NCBI GenBank assembly: GCA_035532415.1
Contig: DATKRB010000010.1
Span: forward strand, 1-64,000
Source of the DNA: DATKRB01 sp035532415
Lineage (GTDB): Bacteria; Actinomycetota; Acidimicrobiia; Acidimicrobiales; RAAP-2
Direction: 5' to 3'
DNA: 64,000 nucleotides
The notes under the pieces were generated by a model. It saw only the letters and a list, made by a program, of their open reading frames with translations, had not been told where the DNA came from and did no database searches. A program made the position numbers and the translations under genes. Below are positions 25,099-33,720 of this stretch, one piece after another. Every line of letters starts with the position of its first letter. Within the stretch, counting starts at the first letter, position 1.

Positions 25099-26057
25099 AC
25101 GCCGGCTCGCACACGGTCGTGGCCGTCATCGCTTCTTGCTCGCAGGTGGTCGCCGTCGCCGTCGGTGGACTGGTGCTCATCGGGCTCATGCGCAAGGTGC
25201 GAGCGCATCTCGAGGGTCGCGTCGGGGCACCGATCCTCCAGCCAATGTTCGACGTCCGCAAACTGTTCCGAAAGGAGCGGCTCCGTCCCGACCAGGCGAC
25301 GTGGATCTTCCCGCTCGCACCCGTGGTCCTCGTGGCCACGGTGGCTGTCGCCGCCGCCATCACGCCGCTCGTCACGACGGGTCCCGCACTCAGCACAGGC
25401 TCGGACTTCTTTGCCCTCGTCTACCTCCTGTTGGTGGGCTCGACGTTGCTGGCCCTGGCCGGCATGGACGCGGGCACGGCCTTCGGGGGCATGGGCTCGA
25501 GCCGGGCCGTCACCATCGGTGCCCTGGCCGAACCCGCCCTCCTCGTCACCATCCTGGCATTGTCGGCCACAGCCCACTCGTCCAACCTTCCGGCCATCGT
25601 CCGTGCCACCTTGGCGGATCCCGGCTCGGTCGCCACACCGCAGCGACTCTTCGCCTTGGGGGCCCTTCTCGTCGTCATCGTGGCCGAGAGCGGTCGACTG
25701 CCGGTGGACAACCCGGCAACCCACCTCGAGCTCACCATGGTCCACGAAGCCATGATCCTCGAGTACGCCGGCCCCGACCTGGCGTTCGTCACCGTCGGTG
25801 AGGCCATGCGCCTGACCCTGTTGCTCGGCGTCTTCGTGAACCTGGTCGCCCCTTGGGGTATCGCCACGACGACCAATGTCGCTGCCGTCGCAGTCGGGTT
25901 GGTCACACTGGTGGCCAAGGTGGCTGTGGTCGGTCTCGCGCTGGCCGTCTTTGAGGTGTTCACGGCCAAGCTCCGGCTGTTCCGACTCCCCGAGCTCCTC
26001 GCAGGCGCGTTCGTCCTTGCTCTGCTCGGGGTGGTGAGCGGGTTGGTGGTCAAGTGA
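25095..26057 (+). CDS. HyfC/HycD-like membrane anchor (NuoH-like; Rv0084-like)
   Basis: This 320-residue membrane protein of the NuoH/HycD family joins the peripheral arm to the antiporter subunits. Characteristic segments are GRVGAPILQPMFDVRKLFRK near the N-terminus (quinone-site loop in NuoH), SGRLPVDNPATHLELTMVHE in the centre, and EVFTAKLRLFRLPELL near the end. The acidic E and D residues of the NuoH E-channel region are retained. It overlaps both neighbours by 4 bp. Confidence 0.86.
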   Translation: MNAGSHTVVAVIASCSQVVAVAVGGLVLIGLMRKVRAHLEGRVGAPILQPMFDVRKLFRKERLRPDQATWIFPLAPVVLVATVAVAAAITPLVTTGPALSTGSDFFALVYLLLVGSTLLALAGMDAGTAFGGMGSSRAVTIGALAEPALLVTILALSATAHSSNLPAIVRATLADPGSVATPQRLFALGALLVVIVAESGRLPVDNPATHLELTMVHEAMILEYAGPDLAFVTVGEAMRLTLLLGVFVNLVAPWGIATTTNVAAVAVGLVTLVAKVAVVGLALAVFEVFTAKLRLFRLPELLAGAFVLALLGVVSGLVVK

Positions 26058-26713
26058 GTGCCTCCACCTACGCCAGCGTCCTCGGGTTGACCGCCGCGGT
26101 GGTGCTGCTCTGCGCCGTGGTGACCCTCTGGCGCCGGACGCTCCGAGCAATCATCAGGGTCCTCGCCGTGCAAGGCTTGGCCCTGGCGTGCGTCGCCATG
26201 GTCGTCGGGCTCCGCCGGCACGACACCGGCCTCATCGTGGTGGCCGTGCTGGTGCTCGCCGCCAAGGCGATCGTCGTTCCCATGCTGATCACCCGCGTCG
26301 TACGCCACGATCCGGCCAGCCGCGAGACCCAACCCCTCGTGAACGTGCCCGCGTCGTTGGTGGCCGCCGGTGCGCTCACGATCCTCGCCTTCGCGGTCAC
26401 GCGTTCGGTGACCGCGCTCGTGCCCACCCCTGCCGGACGACTCATCCCTCTCGGGCTGGCCGCCATGCTGGTGGGGTTCTTCGCGCTGGTGACCCGCCGC
26501 AAAGCGGTGTCCCAGATCGTGGGCATCCTCCTGGTCGACAACGGCGTCGCCCTGGTCGCCTTCCTGGCCACGGCCGGGGTGCCGCTCATCGTCGAGCTCG
26601 GTGCCTCACTTGATGTCTTGTTGGCTGTGGTGGTTCTGCAGGTGCTGGCCGCCCGGCTCCGCTCGCTCCTCGGGTCCTTCGACCTCGACCGGCTCACCGA
26701 GCTCCACGACTGA
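26054..26713 (+). CDS. HyfE-like membrane subunit (Rv0085-like)
   Basis: This 219-residue protein (GTG 26054) has about six hydrophobic segments. HyfE proteins combine a NuoK-like fold with an extra N-terminal part. The segment VSQIVGILLVDNGVALVAFL matches the conserved quinone/proton-channel helix of that family. It lies in the fixed operon position between HyfC- and HyfF-like genes. Its stop and the next start share one base (TGATG). Confidence 0.8.
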   Translation: MSASTYASVLGLTAAVVLLCAVVTLWRRTLRAIIRVLAVQGLALACVAMVVGLRRHDTGLIVVAVLVLAAKAIVVPMLITRVVRHDPASRETQPLVNVPASLVAAGALTILAFAVTRSVTALVPTPAGRLIPLGLAAMLVGFFALVTRRKAVSQIVGILLVDNGVALVAFLATAGVPLIVELGASLDVLLAVVVLQVLAARLRSLLGSFDLDRLTELHD

Positions 26714-28167
26714 TGCTGATCGTCATCCTCGGGATCCCGCTGGCCGGCGCGCTCTTCTCAGGCCTCGTGCCGTGGCGCCGGGGGATTGGGTGGCTGGGAA
26801 CCGCCAGCGCATCGGGCGTGTTCGTGTCGGGCGTGGTGCTCGCCGTCGGGATCGTCGAAGGCCGCCCGGTGACCGGCCTGGGCGGGATCCTGCGGGCCGA
26901 CGCGCTGAGCGCGTTCATGGTGATCGTGATCGGCGTGATCGCCGTGCTGGCCACGTGGCAGGGCGTGCGCTATCTGGAGGCTGAGATCGCCGCCGGCCGC
27001 TGCACGCCACGCCACGCCTCGCTCTACTGCGTCCTGGTCCAGGGATTCCTGGCCACGATGCTCCTGGCGGTGCTGGCCGCCAATCTCGGGGTGTTGTGGG
27101 TAGCGGTGGAGGCAACGACGGTCGTCACGACCTTCCTGGTCGGACATCGCCGGACCCGCTCGTCGCTCGAGGCCTCGTGGAAGTACATCGTGATCTGCTC
27201 TGTCGGGATCGCCATGGCATTCCTGGGCACGGTGCTCGTCTATCTTGCCGCGCTGCACGTCGTCGGGCACGGCCCGCACCCACTCGACTGGACGTCGCTC
27301 GTGACCCAGTCGCACCGGCTCGACCCCGGGGTGATGCGCCTCGCTTTCGCGCTCTTGGTGCTCGGATACGGCACCAAAGTCGGTCTCGTGCCGATGCACA
27401 GCTGGTTGCCCGACGCCCACAGCCAGGCTCCCGCCCCGGTATCCGCCCTCATGTCCGGGGTGCTCCTGACCGTCGCCTTTTATGCCATCTTGCGGTTCAA
27501 GGTGATTGCCGACGGTGCGCTCGGAGCCGCGTTTCCTCGAAGCCTTCTCGTCATCGTCAGCCTGCTGTCGCTGGCGGTGGCGGCGTCGCTTCTGCTCACC
27601 CAGCGCGATTACAAGCGGATGCTGGCGTATCACAGTGTCGAGCACATGGGCCTGATCGCGCTCGGGGCGGCGGCAGGCTCGCCACTGGCCATAGGCGCCG
27701 TGTTGCTCCACGTCCTGGGCCACGGCCTCGCCAAGGGCGTCTTGTTCCTTGCCTCGGGGGAGATCCTCTTGACCGAGGGCACGAGCGAGATCGAGCACGT
27801 CCCCGCGCTGCTCAGCCGCCGACCCGTGCTCGGAGGCATCTTCGCATTCGGCCTCGTCGCTCTCCTCGGCTTCCCGCCGTTCAGCCTGTTCGTCAGCGAG
27901 CTCAACATGTTGCGCGCCGAGTTCGAGGTCGGCCTCGGCTGGGCGGCTGCCGTTTCCTTGGTCTGCATGGCGGTGATCTTCGGTGCCGTGATGTCTCATG
28001 GTCGCCACATGTTGCTCGGCCCGAAGGGCACGGCCACACCGGCGATGACGCCGGCGGTGGTGGCCGTACCCCTCATCGGCGGGCTGGTGGGTTGTGCGTT
28101 CATCGGCATCTCCGCGTGGCCCCTTCAGTCGCTGCTCCACGCCGCTGCCAGGATCGTGGCGCCATGA
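26713..28167 (+). CDS. HyfF-like antiporter-type membrane subunit (Rv0086-like)
   Basis: This 484-residue protein has an antiporter core (VGLVPMHSWLPDAHSQAPAP followed by VSALMSG, and DYKRMLAYHSVEHMGLIALG). It is shorter than HyfB and is the second ion-translocating subunit, so the complex has two antiporter modules, as in hydrogenase-4. SLLSLAVAASLLLTQRDYKR and HVLGHGLAKGVLFLASGEIL correspond to broken-helix regions. It overlaps the large-subunit gene by 4 bp. Confidence 0.85.
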   Translation: MLIVILGIPLAGALFSGLVPWRRGIGWLGTASASGVFVSGVVLAVGIVEGRPVTGLGGILRADALSAFMVIVIGVIAVLATWQGVRYLEAEIAAGRCTPRHASLYCVLVQGFLATMLLAVLAANLGVLWVAVEATTVVTTFLVGHRRTRSSLEASWKYIVICSVGIAMAFLGTVLVYLAALHVVGHGPHPLDWTSLVTQSHRLDPGVMRLAFALLVLGYGTKVGLVPMHSWLPDAHSQAPAPVSALMSGVLLTVAFYAILRFKVIADGALGAAFPRSLLVIVSLLSLAVAASLLLTQRDYKRMLAYHSVEHMGLIALGAAAGSPLAIGAVLLHVLGHGLAKGVLFLASGEILLTEGTSEIEHVPALLSRRPVLGGIFAFGLVALLGFPPFSLFVSELNMLRAEFEVGLGWAAAVSLVCMAVIFGAVMSHGRHMLLGPKGTATPAMTPAVVAVPLIGGLVGCAFIGISAWPLQSLLHAAARIVAP

Positions 28168-29699
28168 CCGAGCCGATCCAGGTGTTGTCAGGCCTCGACA
28201 GTGACAGCGACAGCGCCGGTGAAGCGCGGCGCTCCGTCCAGGTGCCGGCCGACGAGCTCGCGGCGGTGGCTGAGGTGTTGCTGCGTCAGGGGTATCGGTT
28301 GGCGCTCGTGGCGGCAGTCGACCAGCCCGGGCCGCTTCGCGTGGTCTATCTGTTTACCTCGGGACCCCCGGACCGCCGCGTTGAGTTGGTGGTGGCCGTC
28401 GACCGCGGGTGTCCGGAGATCCCCTCGCTAGCCGATCTCTCGTTCCCCGCCAGTCGCTTCGAGCGCGAGTTCCACGATCTCTTCGGCATCGTGCCGGTGG
28501 GCCACCCGTTCCTCCGGCGCCTCGTCCTCCACCAGCACTGGCCCGAGGGTTGGCACCCGATGCGGCGTGATGCCGGCCCCGCGCCAGCCTTGGTGGACGA
28601 CGTGGGCCCGTACCCATTCGTCGAGGTCCAAGGTGCGGGCGTCTACGAGATCCCGGTCGGCCCCGTTCACGCCGGGCTCATCGAGCCCGGTCACTTCCGC
28701 TTCTCGGTGGTCGGCGAGACCATCTTGAAGATGAAGGCGCGCATGTGGTTCGTCCACAAAGGCATCGAGCGGCTGTTCGAGGGCCGGGACGTCCAAGGCG
28801 GCCTCGAGCTCGCCGAGCGGGTCTCCGGCGACACCGCTGTCGGCCACGGGCTGGCCTACTGTCTGGCGGTAGAGGAGGCCTGCGGCATTCAGGTACCGGC
28901 GAGGGCCTCCGAGCTGAGGGTCGTGCTGCTCGAGTTGGAGCGGCTCTACAATCACGTGGCCGACGTCGGCGCGCTGTGCAACGACGTCGGATTCGGACTC
29001 GTCCAAGCCAAGGCGCTCACGCTGCGGGAGCGGCTGTTGCGGCTCAACAGATCAGTGACCGGCCACCGACTGCTCCGTGGTGGCGTGCGGCCGTCAGGCG
29101 CGTGCGTATACTCGTTGCCGGGCGAGGCGGAGTTGACCGAGATCGGCGCGCAGTTCCACGAGCTCGTGGATCTCGCCCTCGGCCAGAGCACTGTCATGGA
29201 CCGATTCACCGGGACGGCCGCGCTCGATCTTGTCGACGTCGACGCTCTTGGTGTCCTTGGTGTTGTCGCCCGCGCCTCGGGTTCTCGGTTCGATGCTCGG
29301 GTGGCTCATCCCCTCGGCGAGCCGCTCCCCGGATTCCACCCGGTCGGAGCAACCACTGGCGACGTGCTCGCCCGCTTCCAAGTGCGCATCAGGGAGTTCG
29401 ATGCGTCCGTGGCCCTGCTCGCCGACTACTGCGAGCGATCCGGGCCGCTGCAGGCCCTCGGCTCGGGCCGACCCGTGACGAAGGCGGGGACCGGCTCGGG
29501 AATCGTCGAAGGCTGGCGCGGTACGATCGTGCATCGGGTGGAGGTGGACCGCTCCGGCCGGTTCACCCGGGTGAAGGTCGTCGATCCCTCGTTCTTCAAC
29601 TGGCCCGCACTATCGGTCGCACTCGCCGACACGATCGTCCCGGACTTCCCGCTCGTCAACAAGAGCTTCAACCTGTCGTACGCGGGCAACGACCTGTGA
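28164..29699 (+). CDS. NuoCD/HycE-like large subunit lacking NiFe ligands (Rv0087-like)
   Basis: This 511-residue fusion has a NuoC-like N-terminus (about 1-130; FEREFHDLFGIVPVGHP) and a NuoD/hydrogenase large-subunit body (HKGIERLFEG at about 198, RPSGACVYSLPGE). In true group-4 hydrogenases the two CxxC motifs hold the NiFe centre. Here the first site reads RVSGDTAVGHG (219-229) and the C-terminal one VDPSFFNW (about 473-480), with no cysteines. The protein therefore cannot bind NiFe in the usual way and fits the energy-converting hydrogenase-related (Ehr) class. The redox substrate is unknown. Confidence 0.85.
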   Translation: MTEPIQVLSGLDSDSDSAGEARRSVQVPADELAAVAEVLLRQGYRLALVAAVDQPGPLRVVYLFTSGPPDRRVELVVAVDRGCPEIPSLADLSFPASRFEREFHDLFGIVPVGHPFLRRLVLHQHWPEGWHPMRRDAGPAPALVDDVGPYPFVEVQGAGVYEIPVGPVHAGLIEPGHFRFSVVGETILKMKARMWFVHKGIERLFEGRDVQGGLELAERVSGDTAVGHGLAYCLAVEEACGIQVPARASELRVVLLELERLYNHVADVGALCNDVGFGLVQAKALTLRERLLRLNRSVTGHRLLRGGVRPSGACVYSLPGEAELTEIGAQFHELVDLALGQSTVMDRFTGTAALDLVDVDALGVLGVVARASGSRFDARVAHPLGEPLPGFHPVGATTGDVLARFQVRIREFDASVALLADYCERSGPLQALGSGRPVTKAGTGSGIVEGWRGTIVHRVEVDRSGRFTRVKVVDPSFFNWPALSVALADTIVPDFPLVNKSFNLSYAGNDL

Positions 29700-29823
29700 G
29701 AGGAGAGGGGTGCGCGACCATGAGCGGTGACGACCTCGCCATTCCGTTAGGCTCCCGAACGACGATCCGTCGCCGGAACGACGCCCCCCCTGGGCGTGGT
29801 GGCCCGAGAATCGAGACAACGCG

Positions 29824-30162
29824 GTGAGCACCACTCCGATCTACCAAGTGAAGGCCGAGTTCTTCAAGACGCTCGGTCATCCGGCACGCATCCGAGTGCT
29901 CGAAGTGCTGCGTGACGGCGAGCGCTCCGTCGGCGAGCTGGTTCCGGCTGTCGGCATCGAGGCGTCCCACTTGTCCCAACAGCTCGCCGTCCTCCGCCGG
30001 GCGAACCTCGTCCAGACTCGCAGGGAGGGGACCAGCGTCCTGTACTCGGTGGGGGACCCCATGATATTCGAGCTGCTCGACGTGGCTCGCCAGATCCTCA
30101 CCTCGTCGCTCGACAACACCCGCGCCCTTCTTGCCGAGCTCGAGGAGCCGGAGCCCTCCTAG
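29824..30162 (+). CDS. ArsR-family regulator (Rv0081-like)
   Basis: This 112-residue winged-helix protein reads YQVKAEFFKTLGHPARIRVL at the N-terminus, then GELVPAVGIEASHLSQQLAV with LRRANLV as the HTH, and FELLDVARQIL at the end. It closely resembles M. tuberculosis Rv0081, the hypoxia-linked ArsR regulator next to the Rv0082-0087 cluster. Here it lies downstream of the operon (124 bp after the large subunit) rather than upstream. No cysteine-based metal site is visible. It probably controls the Ehr genes. Confidence 0.8.
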   Translation: MSTTPIYQVKAEFFKTLGHPARIRVLEVLRDGERSVGELVPAVGIEASHLSQQLAVLRRANLVQTRREGTSVLYSVGDPMIFELLDVARQILTSSLDNTRALLAELEEPEPS

Positions 30163-30649
30163 TCCCAACCGTCGGTCCGGAGCGCGATGGTTCAATGGTG
30201 TGGCAGATGCAACACGGCCAATGCGCCGGGCGGGTTGGTGTAGACGGCACCTTGGCCGAGTGGCAATCCGGCGGTGCAGAGCTTGACGCCGTTGGTGAGT
30301 TACGCGGGGACCTCCATCATCGGGACCAGTGGCCGGGCGCCAAAAGCTGGGTCATTCGCCGGCCCACATGGATCACCAACAGACCCATTCCGATGAGTAC
30401 CACGTCGAGTCCGAGCCATAGCCCAAACCCGAGCAGTACGAGCACGACCACCCTCACAGGCTCACCCCCCCATTCCAAGCACGGTGCAGCGGGAACACAG
30501 TCACGTCTGGGCCGCCCCGGCTGCGGCAAAGGCTAGGGAGGTCGCTGCTTCGGCGCAAGTTCCCACCAGATAGCAACTTCCCCGCAACCGCGTTCGTATC
30601 GCGGAAAATATATTACTGAGCCTTGGGGGAGGGGAAGAAGGTGGCTCGG
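30163..30649. other. Intergenic region with an AT-rich promoter-like end
   Basis: About 490 bp without a firm gene apart from a small minus-strand hydrophobic frame noted separately. Near the end, a short hairpin (CCGCG, 7-base loop, CGCGG at about 30588-30604) is followed by AAAATATATTACT. That is the only AT-rich stretch here and a good candidate for the promoter of the second PilZ gene. Confidence 0.4.
30317..30457 (-). CDS. Possible small membrane protein
   Basis: This 46-codon frame starts at GTG 30457. It encodes a continuous hydrophobic segment (VVVLVLLGFGLWLGLDVVLI, then GMGLLVIHVG) followed by a basic tail RRMTQLLAPGHWSR, a common layout for single- or double-pass microproteins. A G-rich ribosome-like site precedes it. 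There are no homologues I can name and no operon partner, so it could be chance. Confidence 0.3.
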   Translation of the reverse strand: MRVVVLVLLGFGLWLGLDVVLIGMGLLVIHVGRRMTQLLAPGHWSR

Positions 30650-31003
30650 ATGGAGCTGCGCAGACGCAGAGTCCCACGCCAGGTAGCCGGTTGGTTCGGC
30701 AAGTGCATCGTTGAAGACGACCCGGGGGCGAGCTGGTCGGAGTGTCGGGTGATCGACATTTCGATCATCGGCGCCGGTCTCGAGGTCTTCGGCTTCGTAT
30801 ACAGCGATCTCGTCGGCCGGCGCCTCACTGTCGAGGTCCAAGCACCGACCGGCGCGTCAGTCAGCGTTCGGTTCACCGGCGAGATCAAGAACGCCGGTGT
30901 CGTGCCCGATGGCGGGGTGCGACTCGGCCTTGAATTTCTCGGTCTCTCCGAGAGTGAGCGATCGATCCTCGACATGCTCGAGCAGATGCAGGTGGCCTGG
31001 TAG
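30650..31003 (+). CDS. PilZ-domain protein, paralogue of the one at 18898
   Basis: This 117-residue protein starts MELRRRRVPRQVAGWFGK. It shares the start MELRRR, the central IDISIIGAGLEVFG, the GGVRLGLEFLGLSESERSIL segment and the exact end MQVAW with the minus-strand PilZ protein. The PilZ motifs (RxxxR and D-x-S-x-x-G) are present, so cyclic-di-GMP binding is possible. ATG 30650 was chosen to match the paralogue. Upstream in-frame GTG 30641 and TTG 30623 are alternatives. It stands alone, with a promoter-like AT-rich block upstream. Confidence 0.75.
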   Translation: MELRRRRVPRQVAGWFGKCIVEDDPGASWSECRVIDISIIGAGLEVFGFVYSDLVGRRLTVEVQAPTGASVSVRFTGEIKNAGVVPDGGVRLGLEFLGLSESERSILDMLEQMQVAW

Positions 31004-31084
31004 CGGGAGCTTCGGCAGCCTGGTCCGGACGGCATGGCCTGAGCCCATGCATCTCGAATCCGGGGCCTGCTCGAGCAGCCGAGC

Positions 31085-31327
31085 TCACGCGTCGGCCGGC
31101 TCCCACTCGACCTCGACCCGATGTCTCAGATCGCCAAGAGCGCTCTCGACGGCCAGGCGGAGGTGTGCCGGAAGCTCTCGGGTCGTGGGCCCCAGCGACA
31201 GGCGGACGTGAACCACATCTCCCCAACCATGTCGGATCTCGAGCTTTGCGAGAAGTCCTGGTCCTTCGTCCGGGAGCGAGTGCAAGATCGCGGCCAGTAC
31301 CCGCTTTGTCGTATCGGCGGAAAGCAT
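31085..31327 (-). CDS. Hypothetical protein
   Basis: This 80-residue frame reads MLSADTTKRVLAAILHSLPD, HGWGDVVHVRLSLGPTTREL and HLRLAVESALGDLRHRVEVE. The residue balance is protein-like, with alternating helices and a strand, rather than the Arg/Pro-rich type of shadow frames. I recognise no family. It stands between the PilZ gene and the MaoC gene without an operon relationship. Confidence 0.4.
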   Translation of the reverse strand: MLSADTTKRVLAAILHSLPDEGPGLLAKLEIRHGWGDVVHVRLSLGPTTRELPAHLRLAVESALGDLRHRVEVEWEPADA

Positions 31328-31557
31328 CCATCAGAGCCTGCCCCAGTCCCGACCGTGGTGCCAGAGTCAAAGGTCCCTCCCCCCGAGACAATCCCGGAGC
31401 TCCCGATACCAACTTCTGGCCTCGGACCACACGCCATCGGCAGTGGAGGCTGTCCGATGTAGTCGTAGGTCCGCTCGGCGGGCCGCGGCCGCCACTTCGA
31501 GGTGGACCCGAGGGCCGTGATGGTGCGGGTGCCTTGCTCGTTGGGCTCAGCCGGGGC

Positions 31558-32427
31558 TCAGCCGGGGCTCAACTCGGCTCGCCCGTGCTTCATGACGGTC
31601 ACCCCGTTCTGGGTCGCCTCAAAGGCGAGGACGCGGCCCCCGTCCTCGGTGCGGCCGGCGTCGTAAACGTCGACGACGAGCTGTTGGCGAGGGAAGGCGG
31701 GGGACGAGAACCGCCCCGCAAGGCTGCGCAACCGGTCGGGATCCCCGTCGGCGCCGATCCTCACCACAGCCCCGCTGCACATCGCGAAGGTGCACAGACC
31801 CTGCAGGATCTTGCCCGGGTACCCTTCGAGGCGGGCGGCCTCGTCGTCGATCGAATGTGGGACATGGTCCGTCGACACACCTGCGTACCGGAAGGTCTGG
31901 TCTCCCGCCACGTCGAAGGTGTGGGCTCCGATCGCACGGTCTCGTGCCTCTGCCGGAAAGGTGTGGTCCGCCAGATCGGGGCCGAGGCCCTTGTCGATGT
32001 TCCCACGGATGTGGAACGACGACCAGAGATGCTCCACCAGGGGGGCGCCCTGCAGGTCGCTCACCAGGATCCGCTGGGTGACCAGGGCACCACCGGGCGT
32101 CTGCCTCGCGCTATGGGTGGTCGCTCGCCACTGCAGCTCCATCCCGGGTCGAACGGGATTGGAGAGCAACACGCTGTGCTCGCCGTGAACGCCTCCGAGG
32201 GCACCTCTGATCGCGCCGGGATCCGTTCCCCGGCGCTGCGCCTCCCAGCACGCCGGGATGACGAGCGCCACCGTGTACAGGGGCGGCACCGCTTCGCCGC
32301 GCAGGTAGGCGTCGTTGGGCTCGTTGGTAGCCAGGGCGTACGCAATCGCGGCGTCCTCGTCGACCCGTCCCTCGTACCGATCGTAGGTCGTCCCCACGTG
32401 AATGGTCGGCTTGGTCACAGCGAGCAT
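31558..32427 (-). CDS. MaoC-like dehydratase (double hot-dog)
   Basis: This 289-residue protein resembles enoyl-CoA hydratase 2/MaoC proteins with two hot-dog repeats. The N-terminal repeat carries YTVALVIPACWEAQRRGTDP and LGGVHGEHSVLLSNPVRPGM. The C-terminal repeat carries YAGVSTDHVPHSIDDEAARL, GYPGKILQGLCTFAMCSGAV and a final NGVTVMKHGRAEL. The hydratase D-x-x-x-x-H pattern is approximated by DHVPHSID...HIRG but not perfectly. A role in fatty-acid or steroid side-chain oxidation is likely. ATG 32427 is chosen. It is divergent from the following oxidoreductase gene. Confidence 0.75.
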   Translation of the reverse strand: MLAVTKPTIHVGTTYDRYEGRVDEDAAIAYALATNEPNDAYLRGEAVPPLYTVALVIPACWEAQRRGTDPGAIRGALGGVHGEHSVLLSNPVRPGMELQWRATTHSARQTPGGALVTQRILVSDLQGAPLVEHLWSSFHIRGNIDKGLGPDLADHTFPAEARDRAIGAHTFDVAGDQTFRYAGVSTDHVPHSIDDEAARLEGYPGKILQGLCTFAMCSGAVVRIGADGDPDRLRSLAGRFSSPAFPRQQLVVDVYDAGRTEDGGRVLAFEATQNGVTVMKHGRAELSPG

Positions 32428-32551
32428 GGTAGCTACGCCAGGGCGGTGGGCCGTGAGCCCCCCTGCGCCGATGACCGGGTGGGGCGTTATGGTCCGAGCA
32501 TCCGTCACGCCGCGCCAGCGGGCGTCGAGGGCTGAACGAGAGGAGTTCGTC

Positions 32552-33442
32552 GTGGCAGAGGTGAAGTTCGGGTGGCTCTCCCCTGTGGCCGGTCACGCAG
32601 GGAGCAACTTTCAGCCCATCGTGATGTACCAGGAGGAGCGCATCCTCCCCGAGGCGTTGCCTCACTTCGACTCGGTATGGATCGCCGACCACTTTTACGG
32701 CTTCGATGCCGACAAGAGGGAGGGCTTCCTCGAGGGCTGGACCACGTTGACGTGGCTGGCGGCGAAGTTCCCCGGCGTCATGTTGTGCCATCACGTGTTG
32801 GGCAGCGGTTACCGCAATCCTGCCCTTCTCGCCAAGATGGCCTCGACGCTGCAGGTGCTCTCGGGCGGGCGGTTCATGCTGGGCATCGGCGCCGGGTGGC
32901 GCGGGGAGGAGTACAGCGCCTACGGTTTCGACTTCCCGAAGGCCTCGGTCCGCCTCCACCAACTCGAAGAGGTCGTTCAGATCTGTCGCCTGATGTGGAC
33001 CGACGACCATCCCACGTTCAGCGGCAGGTACTTCAAGATCGAGGACGCCGCGGCCACACCCCGCCCGCAGGTCGCCCCGCCCGTCTGCATCGGTAGCTCC
33101 GGCGAGAAGATCGGCCTCCCGATCGTGGGGCGACAGGCCGACCTGTGGAATGGCGCGTACATGGGCGATGACGACAGTTGGCTGCGAAAGCGAGATATCG
33201 TCCACGCCGCCGCGGTCGAGGCCGGCAGGGACCCGTCCGACATCGAGATCACCGTCACCTCTGCCGGTGACCTTCCGGAGTCCGACGCCGACTCCGAGCA
33301 GTGGATCGAAAGGTTGACCCACCTTCGCGAGCTCGGCGTGTCGTATTTCGTGATGGACTTCGGCCATCCCCTTCACGTCGAGCCCGTCCTGCGCTTCGCC
33401 GAACAGGTCGTCGGCCCCATGAAAGCCGGGGTCGGTAGCTGA
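32552..33442 (+). CDS. LLM-class (luciferase-like) flavin-dependent oxidoreductase
   Basis: This 296-residue protein (GTG 32552 after GGAG) has TIM-barrel bacterial-luciferase features: FDSVWIADHFYGFD near the N-terminus, NPALLAKMASTLQVLSGGR, FMLGIGAGWRGEEYSAYG and PPVCIGSSGEKIGLPIVGRQ. These resemble F420/FMN-dependent actinobacterial LLM enzymes. The substrate and cofactor (FMN or F420) cannot be decided from sequence. It is read away from the MaoC gene with a 124-bp shared promoter region. Confidence 0.82.
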   Translation: MAEVKFGWLSPVAGHAGSNFQPIVMYQEERILPEALPHFDSVWIADHFYGFDADKREGFLEGWTTLTWLAAKFPGVMLCHHVLGSGYRNPALLAKMASTLQVLSGGRFMLGIGAGWRGEEYSAYGFDFPKASVRLHQLEEVVQICRLMWTDDHPTFSGRYFKIEDAAATPRPQVAPPVCIGSSGEKIGLPIVGRQADLWNGAYMGDDDSWLRKRDIVHAAAVEAGRDPSDIEITVTSAGDLPESDADSEQWIERLTHLRELGVSYFVMDFGHPLHVEPVLRFAEQVVGPMKAGVGS

Positions 33443-33720
33443 ACGTGGCGCCGCCGCTCCCGTCACCGTCGGCCGTACGACGGGGGGTGACCCGGTGCGG
33501 CCCGCAGAGGTTTCCACCGTGACGAGCCCACTGATACGGTCTCGGAAGAGCAGGACCGGACACGGCGACTCGTGGCCCACCTCCTGCGAGCCACAGGCCG
33601 GATCGGAGGCGTGATGCGAGGACAGACGCGGGCCCATCGCACGTCGTGCGTTCGCCCTGCAACGGTCGAGCCGCCGGCTCGCACCGGCGCGCGGTGCCAG
33701 GAACACCGGGCCGCCGTCTG

